A stretch of 53,354 nt of DNA from a virus: the IMG/VR virus record IMGVR_UViG_3300022752_000098, positions 1 to 53,354 of that record; one strand, 5' to 3'. A program made the position numbers and the translations under genes. How positions within the stretch are numbered: the stretch's first letter is position 1; every line of letters starts with the position of its first letter. A model generated the notes under the pieces. That model had not been told where the DNA came from and made no database searches. It saw only the letters and a list, made by a program, of their open reading frames with translations. Of the stretch, positions 38,973-48,186 are shown piece by piece.

Positions 38973-41531
38973 ATGGCGACACAATTCCCACAAGACCCAA
39001 ACGCAGGTCGCTTTATTGATGGTCTGAGAGATCAGCAAGCTGAGGCTGACCAAGACATGGAGTTTGAGATCCCTACTGACGACCAAGAGATTGAGGAGCT
39101 CCCAGACGGGTCTGCCATTGTGCGTATGCCAACCAAAGGCCCGATGGAGGACGAAGACTTCTACCAGAACTTGTCTGATGTGCTTGATCCATACGACCTG
39201 AACAAGATCGCTATGCGCTATATGGACTTGGTCGAGAACGACAAAAAGTCCCGTGAGGAGCGCGACAAGAAGTACGAAGAGGGTTTGAAGCGCACGGGTA
39301 TGGGGAATGATGCCCCCGGCGGTGCAACCTTCATGGGCGCATCAAAAGTGGTACACCCAGTGATGGCTGAAGCCTGCGTTGACTTCGCTTCTCGTGCCAT
39401 CAAGGAGATGTTTCCACCTGATGGGCCAACCCGCACCAAGATCTTGGGCAAGGTTGACGAGGAGAAGATCACCAAAGCCGAGCGTAAGCGCGACTACATG
39501 AACTGGCAGTTGACTGAGCAGATCGAAGAGTTCCGCGACGAGCAGGAGCAGATGCTGACTCAGCTCCCACTAGGTGGCTCACAGTACATGAAGCTCTGGT
39601 ACGACGAGAAAAAGAAGCGTCCCTGTGCTGAGTTCATGCCAATCGACAACATCCTGTTGCCTTTTGCCGCGGCTAACTTCTACACAGCCCAGCGCGTCAC
39701 TGAAATGCAGACGATCACCGAGTGGGAGTTCAAGAACCGCATTCGCTCAGGTCTGTACCGTGACATCGACCTGATTCGCGTCAGTGCTGAGCCAGAGGAA
39801 ACCCACTCTGAGAAAGCTAACAACAAGATTGAAGGTCGCAAGTACGAAGATAACGAAGACGGTCTGCGTAAGGTCTACCACATCTACACATGGCTTGAGC
39901 TTGATGACGACCCACTGACAGACGGTGAGTCCGCCCCATATATCCTGATGGTTGACGAGCATGAGAATGAGTGCGTTGGTCTCTACCGTAATTGGGAAGA
40001 GGGCGACGAAACCATGACCAAACTTGATTGGCTGGTCGAGTTTAAGTTCATCCCATGGCGTGGTGCGTACGCTATTGGCTTGCCACAGCTTATAGGAGGG
40101 CTGTCAGCGGCTCTTACAGGCTCTCTGCGCGCTTTATTGGACTCTGCCCATATCAACAATGCGGCAACCATGCTCAAGCTCAAGGGAGCGAAGATCTCGG
40201 GTCAGTCCCAACAGGTTGACGTAACGCAGGTTTGTGAGATTGAAGGCGCCCCCGGTGTTGACGACATCCGCAAGATCGCTATGCCTATGCCTTTCAACCC
40301 ACCTTCAGCCGTGTTATTCCAGCTTCTAGGCTGGTTAGATGGCGCGGCTAAGGGGGTAGTGACCACCGCAGAGGAAAAGATTGCTGACGTCAACTCCAAC
40401 ACCCCTGTTGGAACCACCCAAGCGCTGATTGAACAGGGTGCGGCAGTATTCTCTGCCATCCACGCACGTTTGCACGACAGTCAAGGTCGCGTTTTGAAGA
40501 TCCTTGGACGCCTGAATCGCTGGTATTTGGATGAACAGCGCAAGGGTGAGATCGTTGCTGACCTTGAAATTAACAAGGAAGACTTCGCATCGAACACAGA
40601 TGTGATCCCTGTCTCTGATCCGCACATCTTCTCTGAGACCCAACGTATGGCGCAGACTCAGTCAGTGATGGCGATCATGGAAAAAAATCCAGATTTGTTT
40701 AACCGCAAGGTAGTGATTGAGCGTTTCTTGAAGCAGATCAAGGTGCCCGGGATCAACGAGCTGATGAAAGACGTCCCCAACCCCGAAGAGCGCCCAGTTG
40801 CCGACGAAAACGTCGCCATGGCTCTCGGTCAGATGGGTTTTGCCTTTATTGATCAAGACCACTTGGCTCACATTCAGGGTCACTTGGACTTTGCTAAAGA
40901 TCCAGCCTTTGGTGCTAACCCCATGATCGCGCCAGCTTTTATCCCTCAAGTCATGGAGCACATCAAACAGCACATCACCTTGTGGTACTTGAAGCGCATG
41001 AACGGTTATGTAACCAAATCTACTGGTAAAAAAGACGCAGATTACGCAAATCCCAAGTTTACAGCCGAGATTGACAAGATATACGCCTTGGCATCTCAAC
41101 ACGTTGCTATGGACAGTGAGAAAGCGTTCAAGGGTGTCATGCCTGTCATCCAGCAGATGATCCAAATGATGCAACAGAACAAGCAACAAGCTCCCTTGCC
41201 ACCCGAAGCGCAGGTTCTCATGCAGACCAGCATGGCGGAAACCCAGCGCCGTGCCGCAAAAGACCAAGCTGACTTACAGTTGGCTGACAAACGTCTCATG
41301 CTAGAAGGTCAAGCGGACGCCGCAAGACTGCAAGCTGAGATGGCTAAGCAACAACAGTCGGATAGCGTCAAGATGTCAGTCAATTCTGCTGACAACCTGA
41401 CCAAAGAACGTATTGAATCTGCAAAATTGACGCGAGACGCGGCGAAATTGCAAAACGAGCAGGCTCAGACTGCACTGAAGCTTCAAAAAGAAGCACAACA
41501 AACCCTAGGAGATCGAAATGGCTACATCTAA
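38973..41531 (+). CDS. portal protein
   Basis: An 852-residue protein. An acidic N-terminus (MEFEIPTDDQEIEELPDG) precedes a long portal body (WQLTEQIEEFRDEQEQMLTQ, GGSQYMKLWYDE, FMPIDNILLPFAAANFYTAQRV, GLPQLIGGLSAALTGSLRALLD). The C-terminal 200 residues form a long helical barrel-like coiled coil rich in Gln and Lys. Size and order after terminase fit the portals of podoviruses of this group. It forms the DNA channel and anchors the adaptor. Confidence 0.85.
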   Translation: MATQFPQDPNAGRFIDGLRDQQAEADQDMEFEIPTDDQEIEELPDGSAIVRMPTKGPMEDEDFYQNLSDVLDPYDLNKIAMRYMDLVENDKKSREERDKKYEEGLKRTGMGNDAPGGATFMGASKVVHPVMAEACVDFASRAIKEMFPPDGPTRTKILGKVDEEKITKAERKRDYMNWQLTEQIEEFRDEQEQMLTQLPLGGSQYMKLWYDEKKKRPCAEFMPIDNILLPFAAANFYTAQRVTEMQTITEWEFKNRIRSGLYRDIDLIRVSAEPEETHSEKANNKIEGRKYEDNEDGLRKVYHIYTWLELDDDPLTDGESAPYILMVDEHENECVGLYRNWEEGDETMTKLDWLVEFKFIPWRGAYAIGLPQLIGGLSAALTGSLRALLDSAHINNAATMLKLKGAKISGQSQQVDVTQVCEIEGAPGVDDIRKIAMPMPFNPPSAVLFQLLGWLDGAAKGVVTTAEEKIADVNSNTPVGTTQALIEQGAAVFSAIHARLHDSQGRVLKILGRLNRWYLDEQRKGEIVADLEINKEDFASNTDVIPVSDPHIFSETQRMAQTQSVMAIMEKNPDLFNRKVVIERFLKQIKVPGINELMKDVPNPEERPVADENVAMALGQMGFAFIDQDHLAHIQGHLDFAKDPAFGANPMIAPAFIPQVMEHIKQHITLWYLKRMNGYVTKSTGKKDADYANPKFTAEIDKIYALASQHVAMDSEKAFKGVMPVIQQMIQMMQQNKQQAPLPPEAQVLMQTSMAETQRRAAKDQADLQLADKRLMLEGQADAARLQAEMAKQQQSDSVKMSVNSADNLTKERIESAKLTRDAAKLQNEQAQTALKLQKEAQQTLGDRNGYI

Positions 41532-41673
41532 CCCTTACCACAACGAAGCAGTGCCCATGCACAAGCGTATTGCCGCAGGCGAAAAGCTTGATGGCACGTC
41601 CTTGAAGTCAACTGGCGGTCAACAACCTGCCAAAAAACAAGGAGGCGCTCTATCGCAAGCTAAAAAGAAATAA
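41518..41673 (+). CDS. 51-residue Lys/Gly-rich protein
   Basis: ATG 41518 with AGGAG upstream, overlapping the portal end by 14 bases. The product (MATSNPYHNEAVPMHKRIAAG, ending AKKQGGALSQAKKK) is basic and probably unstructured. It carries a short K-x-GG-A-L element like those in other proteins of the region. A minor virion or head-assembly peptide is possible. Confidence 0.55.
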   Translation: MATSNPYHNEAVPMHKRIAAGEKLDGTSLKSTGGQQPAKKQGGALSQAKKK

Positions 41674-41865
41674 ATGTTATTCAATTTAGGTGATCTGATC
41701 GGCGCAATAAAGGCGCGCCAAGCTGAAATAGCTCATTCCTTAGCGGCTGGAAACGTCGCGTCATGGGAGGCGTACCAACGCACGGTCGGACAGAACTTGG
41801 GATTGCAGGAAACCCTCGATCTCATTAACAAAATGTTAAAGGAAAATGAAGAAGATGAGCGATAA
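41674..41865 (+). CDS. 63-residue conserved helical protein
   Basis: Its ATG follows the preceding TAA directly. Sequence LIGAIKARQAEIAHSLAAGNVASWEAYQRTVGQNLGLQETLDLI is an amphipathic helical hairpin. I recall the WEAYQRTVGQNLGLQ pattern in small proteins beside phage portal genes. Function unknown. Confidence 0.6.
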   Translation: MLFNLGDLIGAIKARQAEIAHSLAAGNVASWEAYQRTVGQNLGLQETLDLINKMLKENEEDER

Positions 41866-42289
41866 CCCCGAAGTGTTGGAAAACGCTGAAGTGAAGTGGG
41901 CATTCCCCGCTGTGAACCCGGGTGCTAAGCCATTAGGTGGTCGAATTTTGGTGCAATTACGTCGCACACGACAGAAAACGACAGGCGCAGGGATCATTTT
42001 GGTGGAAGAGACCAAAGAGAGCGAGAAATGGAACAACATGGTGGCAAAAGTCATCGAAGTTGGCCCTCTTGCATTTAAAAACCGAGACACCATGCAAGGT
42101 TGGCCAGAAGGCTCGTGGTGCGAAGTTGGTGATTACATCCGAGTCCCCAAATGGGGCGGAGATCGTTGGGAAGTTAAGGTCACAGGCGAGGACGATCACG
42201 AAGATCCAGCCCTTTTTATGATCTTGAACGACCACGAAATCATTGCCAAAGTCATTGGTGATCCCTTAGCTATGAAAGCATTTTTATGA
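41846..42289 (+). CDS. GroES-like co-chaperonin
   Basis: A 147-residue Cpn10-type protein. GGRILVQLRRTRQKTTGAGIILVEE contains the strand and mobile-loop region (residues about 31-57), followed by MVAKVIEVGPL and GDYIRVPKWGGDRWEV of the beta-barrel and FMILNDHEIIAKV at the end. Such phage co-chaperonins (like T4 gp31) replace host GroES to fold large capsid proteins in GroEL. No GroEL is present, so the host GroEL is used. ATG 41855 is an alternative start. Confidence 0.8.
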   Translation: MKKMSDNPEVLENAEVKWAFPAVNPGAKPLGGRILVQLRRTRQKTTGAGIILVEETKESEKWNNMVAKVIEVGPLAFKNRDTMQGWPEGSWCEVGDYIRVPKWGGDRWEVKVTGEDDHEDPALFMILNDHEIIAKVIGDPLAMKAFL

Positions 42290-43233
42290 CCACAGAAAAC
42301 GAACTTGAAAAGATTGTTGTAACGGAAGAGGCGGACGGTTCAGCCGTTATTGACCTGCCTGACAGCATTGAATCCCCTGACAACGACGACGACGACCGAG
42401 ATATGGCGTCTGGTGGCTCGTCTAACGACGATGTAGCCCCTGAAGACGAGACAGAGTACCAACGTGCTCGTCGTGAGAAAAGACGCGCTAAGCGTGATTT
42501 AGCCAAGAAGACAGGCGTAGAGAAGGACATGAAACTCCAGCACTTGGAACGCAAGAACCAAGAATTGATGGAGCGTTTGTCCGTGGTAGAGCGCAAAACG
42601 CACTCTGCTGACTTAGCCCGTATTGATAAAGCTATTGAAGACCAAGAGCTACGTCTTCAGTACGCCAAGATGAAGATCGCTGAGGCGGCTTCTGCGGCGG
42701 ACGGTAACGCCATGACTGACGCACAAGAGATGATGTATGAGGCTCGTCGTCAGATTGAGGCTTTGGCGTCCTTTAAGAAGTCTGCTGTTGAACCACGCCA
42801 AACCCAAGGAAACGTCCCAGATCCTCGCTTACAACGTTTAGCGGCGAACTGGATGGAAAGAAATGATTGGTACGACCCAAGCGGTCGGGATACCGATTCC
42901 AAGATTGCAAAGCAGATTGACGAGACTCTAGTAGCTGAAGGTTGGAACCCAACTGATCAAGAATATTGGAATGAACTCGATAATCGCTTGCATAAGTACT
43001 TGCCACACAAGTACAATGACAGCACGGACGTACGTTCGTCTACTAAGAGACCAAGGAGTGTTGTAACAAGTTCTGGTCGCGAAAGCGTCAACGGAAGCAC
43101 CAACAGGAACACATTTGTACTGAAACCAGAACAAGTGCGTGCAATGAAGGATGCTGGCTTTTGGGATGATCCCGAGAAGCGATCCAAGATGATTAAGCGA
43201 TATGCGCAAGAAGCTAGAAACAACTCTTACTAA
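42286..43233 (+). CDS. scaffolding protein
   Basis: A 315-residue protein. An acidic N-terminus (EEADGSAVIDLPDSIESPDNDDDDRD) precedes a long coiled coil (RARREKRRAKRDLAKKTGVEKD, QHLERKNQELMERLSVVERK) and a C-terminal region with FVLKPEQVRAMKDAGFWDDPEKR that could bind coat protein. Position between portal/co-chaperonin and capsid is typical. It would guide procapsid assembly and leave before packaging. Confidence 0.8.
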   Translation: MTTENELEKIVVTEEADGSAVIDLPDSIESPDNDDDDRDMASGGSSNDDVAPEDETEYQRARREKRRAKRDLAKKTGVEKDMKLQHLERKNQELMERLSVVERKTHSADLARIDKAIEDQELRLQYAKMKIAEAASAADGNAMTDAQEMMYEARRQIEALASFKKSAVEPRQTQGNVPDPRLQRLAANWMERNDWYDPSGRDTDSKIAKQIDETLVAEGWNPTDQEYWNELDNRLHKYLPHKYNDSTDVRSSTKRPRSVVTSSGRESVNGSTNRNTFVLKPEQVRAMKDAGFWDDPEKRSKMIKRYAQEARNNSY

Positions 43234-43243
43234 GGAAACAAGT

Positions 43244-43795
43244 ATGACCGAATCACGTTTGAAAAAATCTCTGAACGCAGGTGGACGCAATGATCGCGCA
43301 AGCGAGGACGCAAGTCGCGCCGCTCCAGAAACAAAGTTCGTAAGCTCACAGGAACGTCGAAAGATGTGGAGTGATGAATGGAACCAATCAGCACTGCCAA
43401 AAGTACCAGAGATGCCGGGCTGGCACCTCATTTGGCTCTCAACCACCAACGCATACGACACCATTGATAAAAGGGTGCGACTTGGATATACACCCGTGAA
43501 AGCGGACGAAATGTCTGGGTTCGACAACTACAAAGTCAAGGCTGGAGAACACGTTGGGTACATATCATGCAACGAGATGTTGCTGTTCAAATTGCCCATG
43601 GATGTCTACCAAGACGTCATGACGCAACTGCACTACGAAGCTCCCATGGAAGAAGCGGACAAAGTCCGTATTCAACTTGAGAACCTTCAAGGTCAGCGGG
43701 ACAGTAGCGGTAAGTCGCTGGTACGGTTGGAAGGCGAAGGTATGGGTAGGTTTGACCAATCTCAATCTAATCGTGCCCCCATTTTTGAGGGCTAA
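43244..43795 (+). CDS. head-region protein of unknown function
   Basis: 183 residues from ATG 43244 (AAGGAAACA upstream); the longer frame from 43202 enters the scaffold gene. A basic N-terminus is followed by a folded domain (MPGWHLIWLSTTNAYDTIDKRVRLGY, VGYISCNEMLLFKLPMDVYQDV). It lies between scaffold and capsid genes. A minor head or assembly role is inferred from location. Confidence 0.6.
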   Translation: MTESRLKKSLNAGGRNDRASEDASRAAPETKFVSSQERRKMWSDEWNQSALPKVPEMPGWHLIWLSTTNAYDTIDKRVRLGYTPVKADEMSGFDNYKVKAGEHVGYISCNEMLLFKLPMDVYQDVMTQLHYEAPMEEADKVRIQLENLQGQRDSSGKSLVRLEGEGMGRFDQSQSNRAPIFEG

Positions 43796-43813
43796 CCTCT
43801 AAGGAGTAAGACT

Positions 43814-44383
43814 ATGTCTGCAACATCTGCTCCGTTTGGCTTTCGCCCTGTTTACCACCCTTCTGGGTTGGATCGAGCAGTTGCGTTGGCTAACGGTATT
43901 CCCAGTGCTTATGCCACTGGTATTCTTAAAAACCAACCCGTAGCTTTGGATACGAACGGTAACATCATTCCCGCAACAGCAGGTAGTGCCTTCATTGGCG
44001 TATTTGCTGGTGTGGAATACACTGATGCTTCTGGTCGTAGACAAATCAACAATCAATGGCCTGCCAATACAGCGTATCAAGCTGGCTCATGCATTGTGTA
44101 CTACTATCAAGATCAACAGATCGTGTATGAAGTGCAATCCAACGCAACGCTGGCTCAGACCGCTATTGGTGACCAAGCAAATATGGCTTCCGCAACAGCA
44201 GGTAGTACAACTACTGGCTTGTCAGCGGCTATGCTTGGAACCGTAGTCGGTGCAGGCTCGCAAGGTGATTTCCGAATCATCGACATCGCCCCATATGCAG
44301 GTAATGCATTTGGAGACCCGTTTGTGATAGTGCGCGTGCAAATTAGCCGCCACCAGTACACAGCTAACATCGTAGCCATTTAA
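43814..44383 (+). CDS. probable capsid decoration / head protein
   Basis: A 189-residue Ala/Gly-rich beta protein (FGFRPVYHPSGLDRAVALANGI, GSAFIGVFAGVEYTDASGRRQ, GNAFGDPFVIVRVQI). It is directly before the major capsid gene with a strong AAGGAG ribosome site, which suggests abundant product. I recall relatives next to capsid genes in uncultured phages. A decoration or stabilising role is inferred. Confidence 0.65.
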   Translation: MSATSAPFGFRPVYHPSGLDRAVALANGIPSAYATGILKNQPVALDTNGNIIPATAGSAFIGVFAGVEYTDASGRRQINNQWPANTAYQAGSCIVYYYQDQQIVYEVQSNATLAQTAIGDQANMASATAGSTTTGLSAAMLGTVVGAGSQGDFRIIDIAPYAGNAFGDPFVIVRVQISRHQYTANIVAI

Positions 44384-44395
44384 AGGAGTCCCATT

Positions 44396-45313
44396 ATGGC
44401 CGCACCAATGCGCAGTACGGACTTTAGAAGTATCGTTGAACCTATCCTTAACGAATGCTTTGATGGAGTCTATGATCAACGTGCCGATGAATGGTCTCGT
44501 GTTTTCACGGAACAAGACGGCATTCCACGTAACTACCACGAAGAACCCGTCTTGTACGGTTTCGGCGCGGCACCTCAGTTGCCTGACGGCACACCAGTGT
44601 CGTACCAACAGGGTGGTGTTCTGTTCTTGAAACGCTATGTGTACTCTGTGTACGGCTTGGCATTTGCTTTGACCAAAGTTTTGGTTGAAGACGGTGACCA
44701 CATCCGTATCGGTCAGGTGTACGCACGTCACTTGGCTCAGTCATTGATTGAGACTAAAGAGACTTTGTCTGCTAACGTGCTGAACAACGCCTTCACTGGC
44801 GGTGCTACAGCAGGTGGCGATGGCGTGTCATTGATCAACACATCGCACCCTATCGTCAGTGGTACATTCAGCAACCAATTGGCTACAGCCGCTAATCTGT
44901 CACAGACATCGCTTGAGCAGATGTTGATCCAGATTCGTCAAGCTGTGGACAACAACGGTAAGAAGATTCGTTTGGTTCCACGTCAACTCGTCGTGGCTCC
45001 CGGCAACGTCTTCCAAGCTGAAGTTCTACTGAAATCAGTCTTGCGCGCAGGCAATGCAAACAACGACATCAATCCTGTCAAGTCCATCGGTCTGTTGGAC
45101 GAAGGCGCGGCTGTGTTGTCACGTTTGACTAACGCCTCAGCGTTCTTCGTACAAACCGACGCGCCTGAAGGCATGAAGATGATGATGCGTCGCAAGCTCG
45201 AGAAGACCATGGAAGGCGACTTCGAAACTGACTCTATGCGCTACAAAGCGACAGAGCGTTACGACGTGGGCTTCACTGATCCTCGTGCGATGTACGGCAC
45301 TCCCGGCGTCTAA
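44396..45313 (+). CDS. major capsid protein
   Basis: A 305-residue protein with AAGGAG upstream. It starts MRSTDFRSIVEPILNECFDG and has VYSVYGLAFALTKVLVEDGDH, IRLVPRQLVVAPGNVFQAEVLL and FFVQTDAPEGMKMM. These fit the HK97-like coat proteins of this phage group, including the capsid pattern of P-domain strand and C-terminal YDVGFTDPRAMYG. It follows scaffold and decoration genes and ends at a strong terminator. Confidence 0.85.
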   Translation: MAAPMRSTDFRSIVEPILNECFDGVYDQRADEWSRVFTEQDGIPRNYHEEPVLYGFGAAPQLPDGTPVSYQQGGVLFLKRYVYSVYGLAFALTKVLVEDGDHIRIGQVYARHLAQSLIETKETLSANVLNNAFTGGATAGGDGVSLINTSHPIVSGTFSNQLATAANLSQTSLEQMLIQIRQAVDNNGKKIRLVPRQLVVAPGNVFQAEVLLKSVLRAGNANNDINPVKSIGLLDEGAAVLSRLTNASAFFVQTDAPEGMKMMMRRKLEKTMEGDFETDSMRYKATERYDVGFTDPRAMYGTPGV

Positions 45314-45320
45314 AGCCAAC

Positions 45321-45360
45321 AGGGGCTGGCATAAAACCTAGCCCCTTATTTTTAATTTTT
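45321..45360 (+). terminator. terminator after the capsid gene
   Basis: AGGGGCT (45321-45327) pairs with AGCCCCT (45340-45346), extended by G-T and G-C, followed by TTATTTTTAATTTTT. It probably reduces read-through from the highly expressed capsid gene. Confidence 0.85.
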
Positions 45361-45385
45361 GGTCAAACTTTTCAAGGAGCAGACC

Positions 45386-46633
45386 ATGCCTCAATTTTCA
45401 GATGATCTTTTTCTAGGCCCAGCCGAGACCTACATTGGTACGGGCTTGCGCAATTACTCTACTACCGCAATCGGTGGTACTGGTAGCGTTTCTTCTACAA
45501 CACTGACAATCACTTCTGTGGGCTTTGGCGCTCCAATCGTGGTTGGTATGTTTGTTGATGGCGCTGGCGTAACTGACGGTACTTTTATCACTGCCTTTGG
45601 CACTGGTACTGGTGGTGCTGGTACTTACACCCTTAATCAAGCAATCAACATAGCAAACACTGTTGCGTTGACTTTGCATGATTTAGAGGCTTTTGACAAT
45701 CCATCTCCAATGAGCCTTGGTGTTGGCCCTCTGGGTCGCATCTACGTTTGGGATGTGGTTCCTCAAGCCGCTGTTGCAAACAATATTGCCACTGCACAAA
45801 CTCCCACAACCGCTGGTTCTTTAACCTTAACGGCTGGAACCAGTGTGAAGTCGGTCACCACAACCGCTGGCAGTTCAGCCTTTTCGCTTGATGTGCCTCG
45901 CGGTGTTAGCGTGACAACTGCAACCGCCGCTGTTGCGACATTGTCAAGCGTTGTGATTGCTAACACATCTGGTGGTATTACCTTCACCTCGCAAGCAGGT
46001 TTGGTAACTGGTCAGCGTTTGACTATCTCTGGCACTTTAGGTGGCACAGGTACTATCACAGGCTACACCAACCCAACGACCTACATCCTGACTGCTGTGA
46101 CATCAACTTCTGCGACTCTGACCACAACGGCAGGCGCGGCAGTTGTAACTACCGCAGGTACACCAACAGGTTTGACTTACACCTTGGGCGTTGCTCCAGT
46201 GACTGTTACAGTCTCCGGTTTTGACGTCTACGGTCAAGCGATGAGCGAAGCAATCACTTCTAGCGCCGCTGTAAGCACTGCTGTAAGTGGTTTAAAAGCC
46301 TTCTACCTCATTACTTCTGTAACTGTAAGTGGCGCTACTGGTACTGCTTTGACTGTTGGTACAACCAACGTGTTGGGTTGCCCAGTTCGCGTTCCTAACA
46401 TTGCTTATGTAGCAAGCGTTAAGAGCAACAATGTTTTGGCGCAAGATGGCGGTACTTTTACTGCCGCTGACACTGCAACTGCTACGACCACCACTGGTGA
46501 TGTTCGCGGTACATACACCCCTGCTACTGCCTCGAACGGTATCGTTCGCACAGTGGTAGGAATCTTGTTGCCAGCAATCGCTGTCGGCCCTAACGCAACT
46601 CGCGTTGGCGCTCTCGGTGTAACTCAAGCCTAA
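45386..46633 (+). CDS. head fibre / decoration-type virion protein
   Basis: 415 residues from ATG 45386 (AAGGAG nine bases upstream); TTG/GTG starts further up are in the terminator tail. A folded N-terminal part (FSDDLFLGPAETYIGTGLRN) is followed by a repeated Gly/Thr/Ala beta sequence. Residues about 188-269 are the same inserted module seen in the tail hub protein (GQRLTISG, TYILTAVTSTSATLTTTAG). It lies next to the capsid gene, so it is likely exposed on the head or vertex. Confidence 0.6.
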   Translation: MPQFSDDLFLGPAETYIGTGLRNYSTTAIGGTGSVSSTTLTITSVGFGAPIVVGMFVDGAGVTDGTFITAFGTGTGGAGTYTLNQAINIANTVALTLHDLEAFDNPSPMSLGVGPLGRIYVWDVVPQAAVANNIATAQTPTTAGSLTLTAGTSVKSVTTTAGSSAFSLDVPRGVSVTTATAAVATLSSVVIANTSGGITFTSQAGLVTGQRLTISGTLGGTGTITGYTNPTTYILTAVTSTSATLTTTAGAAVVTTAGTPTGLTYTLGVAPVTVTVSGFDVYGQAMSEAITSSAAVSTAVSGLKAFYLITSVTVSGATGTALTVGTTNVLGCPVRVPNIAYVASVKSNNVLAQDGGTFTAADTATATTTTGDVRGTYTPATASNGIVRTVVGILLPAIAVGPNATRVGALGVTQA

Positions 46634-46645
46634 TAGGAGAGCGAC

Positions 46646-47731
46646 ATGGGACAATTTAAACCAATGGTCAAAATGATGACCACTGAGCCAACAGTTGAGT
46701 TAAAGCTCAAAAAAGGCGGATCCGTGAAGAAGGCTATGGGCGGCATGATGGGTGCGCCCATGGATGCTCCTATGGCATCTTCAATGCCTGCTCGCGGTGG
46801 CATGATGCCCGTTGCTCGTCCTAAGCGTCCTTCTATGGCGGCACGTCGTGCGGCTATGATGGGCATGAAGGAAGGTGGCGAGTCTAAAGGTATGCACAAA
46901 GCTGAGATGACGAAGATGAAGGGTCTTGAAAAAGAGCTGAAGTCTCACGAGTCTAAGCCAGCTAGCAAGGGCCATAAAGGTCTGAAGTCTGGTGGTATGG
47001 CTTGCGCTACTGGTGGCGTTTTGAAGTCAACGAAGCCCGGGAACTACGCCACAGGTGGTGTAGTTAACGGTCAAGGCGGCTACAAAAAGGGCGGCAAGGT
47101 CAAGATGGCGGCTGGTGGCGTTCCAAAGAGCGGCATCATCAACACCGAAGGCCAAGGCGGCGAGTATCGCGACACCAAGATGCACACAGCTACACCTGAC
47201 AACAACTCAGCCCCAACAGGCGAAGTGAAGATGGGTAACGCTGGTGGTTACAAAAAAGGCGGTGCAACAAAAAAGCATTACGCTACGGGGGGAGCTGTTA
47301 ACGACAGCGGCCGCGCCGTAGCATATCCTGCTAAGAAACCATCCGCTCCTGTCAGCAATGATCGTCAATCAGGCGCCTTTAAAAAGGGTGGCAGTGTAAC
47401 CCCAGCCCAGAAGAAAGAGCAATCTGCCTTCAAAGCTGAGGGCGCAACAGCAATGAAGCAAGCGAAAGCCCAGAGCAACCTGAAGTATCAATCTGGCGGT
47501 GCGGCTAAATTAACTGACGCATCAAAAGGCGCTTACGACAAATCAATCGGCCCATCTGAGGAAGATATGGACATGGCTAAAGCCATCCGTAGCATCCCTA
47601 GCAAGCTGTATGAGGGTGCGAAGAGCCTGTTTACTAGCAAGGACGACAAACCTTCTGGTTCTGTCACCAAGACTGAGAAGTCCGTGACAGTGTCCCCACC
47701 TAAGAAACGTGGTGGTGCAGTTAAGTGCTGA
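46646..47731 (+). CDS. very basic Lys/Gly/Met-rich virion-region protein
   Basis: A 361-residue, strongly basic, low-complexity protein. The GG-V element recurs: LKKGGSVKKAMGG, ATGGVLKST, ATGGVVNGQGG, YKKGGKVKMAAGG, KKGGATKKHYATGGAVND, FKKGGSVTP and a final KKRGGAVKC. No folded domain is obvious except a possible helix near residues 300-335. Basicity and position suggest an internal head protein that binds DNA, possibly ejected. Function is not known. Confidence 0.6.
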   Translation: MGQFKPMVKMMTTEPTVELKLKKGGSVKKAMGGMMGAPMDAPMASSMPARGGMMPVARPKRPSMAARRAAMMGMKEGGESKGMHKAEMTKMKGLEKELKSHESKPASKGHKGLKSGGMACATGGVLKSTKPGNYATGGVVNGQGGYKKGGKVKMAAGGVPKSGIINTEGQGGEYRDTKMHTATPDNNSAPTGEVKMGNAGGYKKGGATKKHYATGGAVNDSGRAVAYPAKKPSAPVSNDRQSGAFKKGGSVTPAQKKEQSAFKAEGATAMKQAKAQSNLKYQSGGAAKLTDASKGAYDKSIGPSEEDMDMAKAIRSIPSKLYEGAKSLFTSKDDKPSGSVTKTEKSVTVSPPKKRGGAVKC

Positions 47732-47737
47732 ACCTAA

Positions 47738-47767
47738 GTAGGGGGCTTCGGCTCCCTGCTTTTTATT
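47738..47767 (+). terminator. terminator with TTCG loop
   Basis: A 9-bp stem (47738-47746 with 47751-47759, two G-T pairs), stable TTCG tetraloop and a T-rich tail TTTTTATT. It ends the capsid accessory unit. Confidence 0.9.
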
Positions 47768-47779
47768 GGAGAATGAATA

Positions 47780-48184
47780 ATGGCTGATGCAGTTACAAGT
47801 CAAACGCTCTTAGATGGTGAGCGTCTTGCAATCATGAAATTTACAAACATCAGTGATGGCACTGGTGAGACAGCAGTTACCAAAGTGAACGTAGCTAACC
47901 TTACCGCTAGCGCATCAGGTAAACCTTGCACTGGCGTGACTGTTAACAAAATTACTTCTGTTTGCCACGGCTTAGAAGTTCGCATGTACTGGGATGCAAC
48001 AACTGACGTTCCTTTTTTCCTGTCAACCATCAACACCAATTACGAAAACGATTTTTCAAGATTTGGTGGCATTACAAATAATGCTGGAACGGGTAAGAAT
48101 GGAAACATTGTGTTTAGCACATCAGATGCAAGTTCTGGTGATACATACACAGTTGTCCTTGAGATGGTTAAGTCTTACGCCTGA
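47780..48184 (+). CDS. conserved small virion protein
   Basis: A 134-residue protein (SQTLLDGERLAIMKFTNISDGTGE, VTVNKITSVCHGLEVRMYWDA). It is beta-rich. I recall this family in many uncultured phages between capsid and adaptor genes. A head-surface or vertex protein is likely, inferred from position and composition. Confidence 0.6.
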   Translation: MADAVTSQTLLDGERLAIMKFTNISDGTGETAVTKVNVANLTASASGKPCTGVTVNKITSVCHGLEVRMYWDATTDVPFFLSTINTNYENDFSRFGGITNNAGTGKNGNIVFSTSDASSGDTYTVVLEMVKSYA

Positions 48185-48186
48185 TC

